Shown piece after piece: positions 5,109-5,474 of a stretch of DNA of 5,474 nt. The notes beneath the pieces are model-generated. The model was not told the origin of the DNA. It did no database searches and saw nothing but the letters and a program-made list of their open reading frames with translations. Source of the stretch: G963692885 sp964657395 (GTDB taxonomy: Bacteria; Acidobacteriota; Terriglobia; Terriglobales; Acidobacteriaceae); NCBI GenBank assembly GCA_964657395.1, contig CAZZUX010000168.1, forward strand, positions 1 to 5,474. Reading direction: 5' to 3'. A program made the translations under genes and the position numbers. Within the stretch, counting starts at the first letter, position 1; each line of letters starts with the position of its first letter.

Positions 5109-5474
5109 GTGTCGCCCCTTTCCATCCTGTTGGTCGATGACGATGAGCTCAGCCTGGAAATCGCCGCGCTGCAGCTCGCCTCCGTCGGTCACACAGTCAC
5201 GAAAGCCGCCACCGGCGCGGAAGCCATCGCGATCCTCTCCCGGGCCATGCAGGACAACACTCTGCCCGATGCACTCCTCACCGACATGCAGATGCCGGAC
5301 ATGAATGGCGCCGCTCTCTGCCAGGCCATCCGATCCATGGGCGCAAAGGTACCAGCGGTCCTGGCCATGAGTGCCACGCGGCCTTCGGAAGATCACCTGC
5401 GCGACTTCGACGGCTTTGTGCAGAAGCCCCTCGATGTCCTTAGCCTGCCGGCTGCCCTTGAACTGCGCCCAAAA
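5109..5474 (+). CDS. Response regulator receiver (CheY-like) protein, 3' end beyond the window
   Basis: The visible 122 codons form an essentially complete receiver domain, which accepts a phosphate from a sensor kinase or phosphotransfer protein. All family landmarks are present: the hydrophobic first strand ILLV (6-9), the acidic pocket D10-D12, the phosphoacceptor D59 in LLTDMQMPDMNG (56-67), the switch residue S88 in AMSA, and K106 followed by the cis-type proline P107. The frame stays open to the last base, so the protein may be a stand-alone receiver ending soon after, or may carry an output domain outside the window. GTG is supported by GGAG at 5099-5102. No kinase gene is visible, so its partner is unknown. 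The 188-bp gap and candidate promoter suggest it is not in the ftsK transcript. The domain call is secure; the type and role of the full protein are not. Confidence 0.92.
   Translation, partial: MSPLSILLVDDDELSLEIAALQLASVGHTVTKAATGAEAIAILSRAMQDNTLPDALLTDMQMPDMNGAALCQAIRSMGAKVPAVLAMSATRPSEDHLRDFDGFVQKPLDVLSLPAALELRPK

Overview
The window is 5,474 bp of GC-rich, densely coding bacterial DNA. All recognised genes lie on the + strand, and most codons end in C or G. Gene content and sequence style point to the phylum Acidobacteriota, probably the Acidobacteriaceae/Terriglobia group. The main clues are the form of UppP and FtsK and an intergenic hairpin block (2078-2123) that resembles repeats I recall from those genomes. 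This assignment is an inference from memory and was not tested by a search.

Layout. Bases 1-32 are probably the last codons of an upstream gene. At 120-1097 is an exported protein with a signal peptide, an SH3-like domain and a C-terminal half of degenerate TPR-like helical repeats. At 1170-2048 is uppP (undecaprenyl-diphosphatase), starting at TTG. A 244-bp intergenic region (2049-2292) holds the hairpin block and a candidate extended -10 promoter. At 2293-4920 is a full-length ftsK/spoIIIE-type DNA translocase of 875 aa. A 188-bp intergenic region (4921-5108) holds a hairpin abutting the ftsK stop, a candidate promoter and a near-palindrome. From 5109 to the window edge runs a response-regulator receiver protein starting at GTG, whose end is not visible.

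How the genes work together. UppP recycles the C55 lipid carrier for peptidoglycan and other cell-wall polymers. FtsK couples chromosome segregation to the closing division septum. The SH3/TPR protein is exported and encoded just before uppP, so a cell-envelope role is a reasonable guess. The theme of the first three genes is envelope growth and division. The receiver gene has its own apparent promoter and Shine-Dalgarno site and is probably a separate unit.

I found no mobile element, CRISPR array, tRNA or rRNA, and no convincing new multi-gene system. The most unusual material is in the intergenic regions (structured repeats, a possible operator) and in the uncharacterised SH3/TPR protein.
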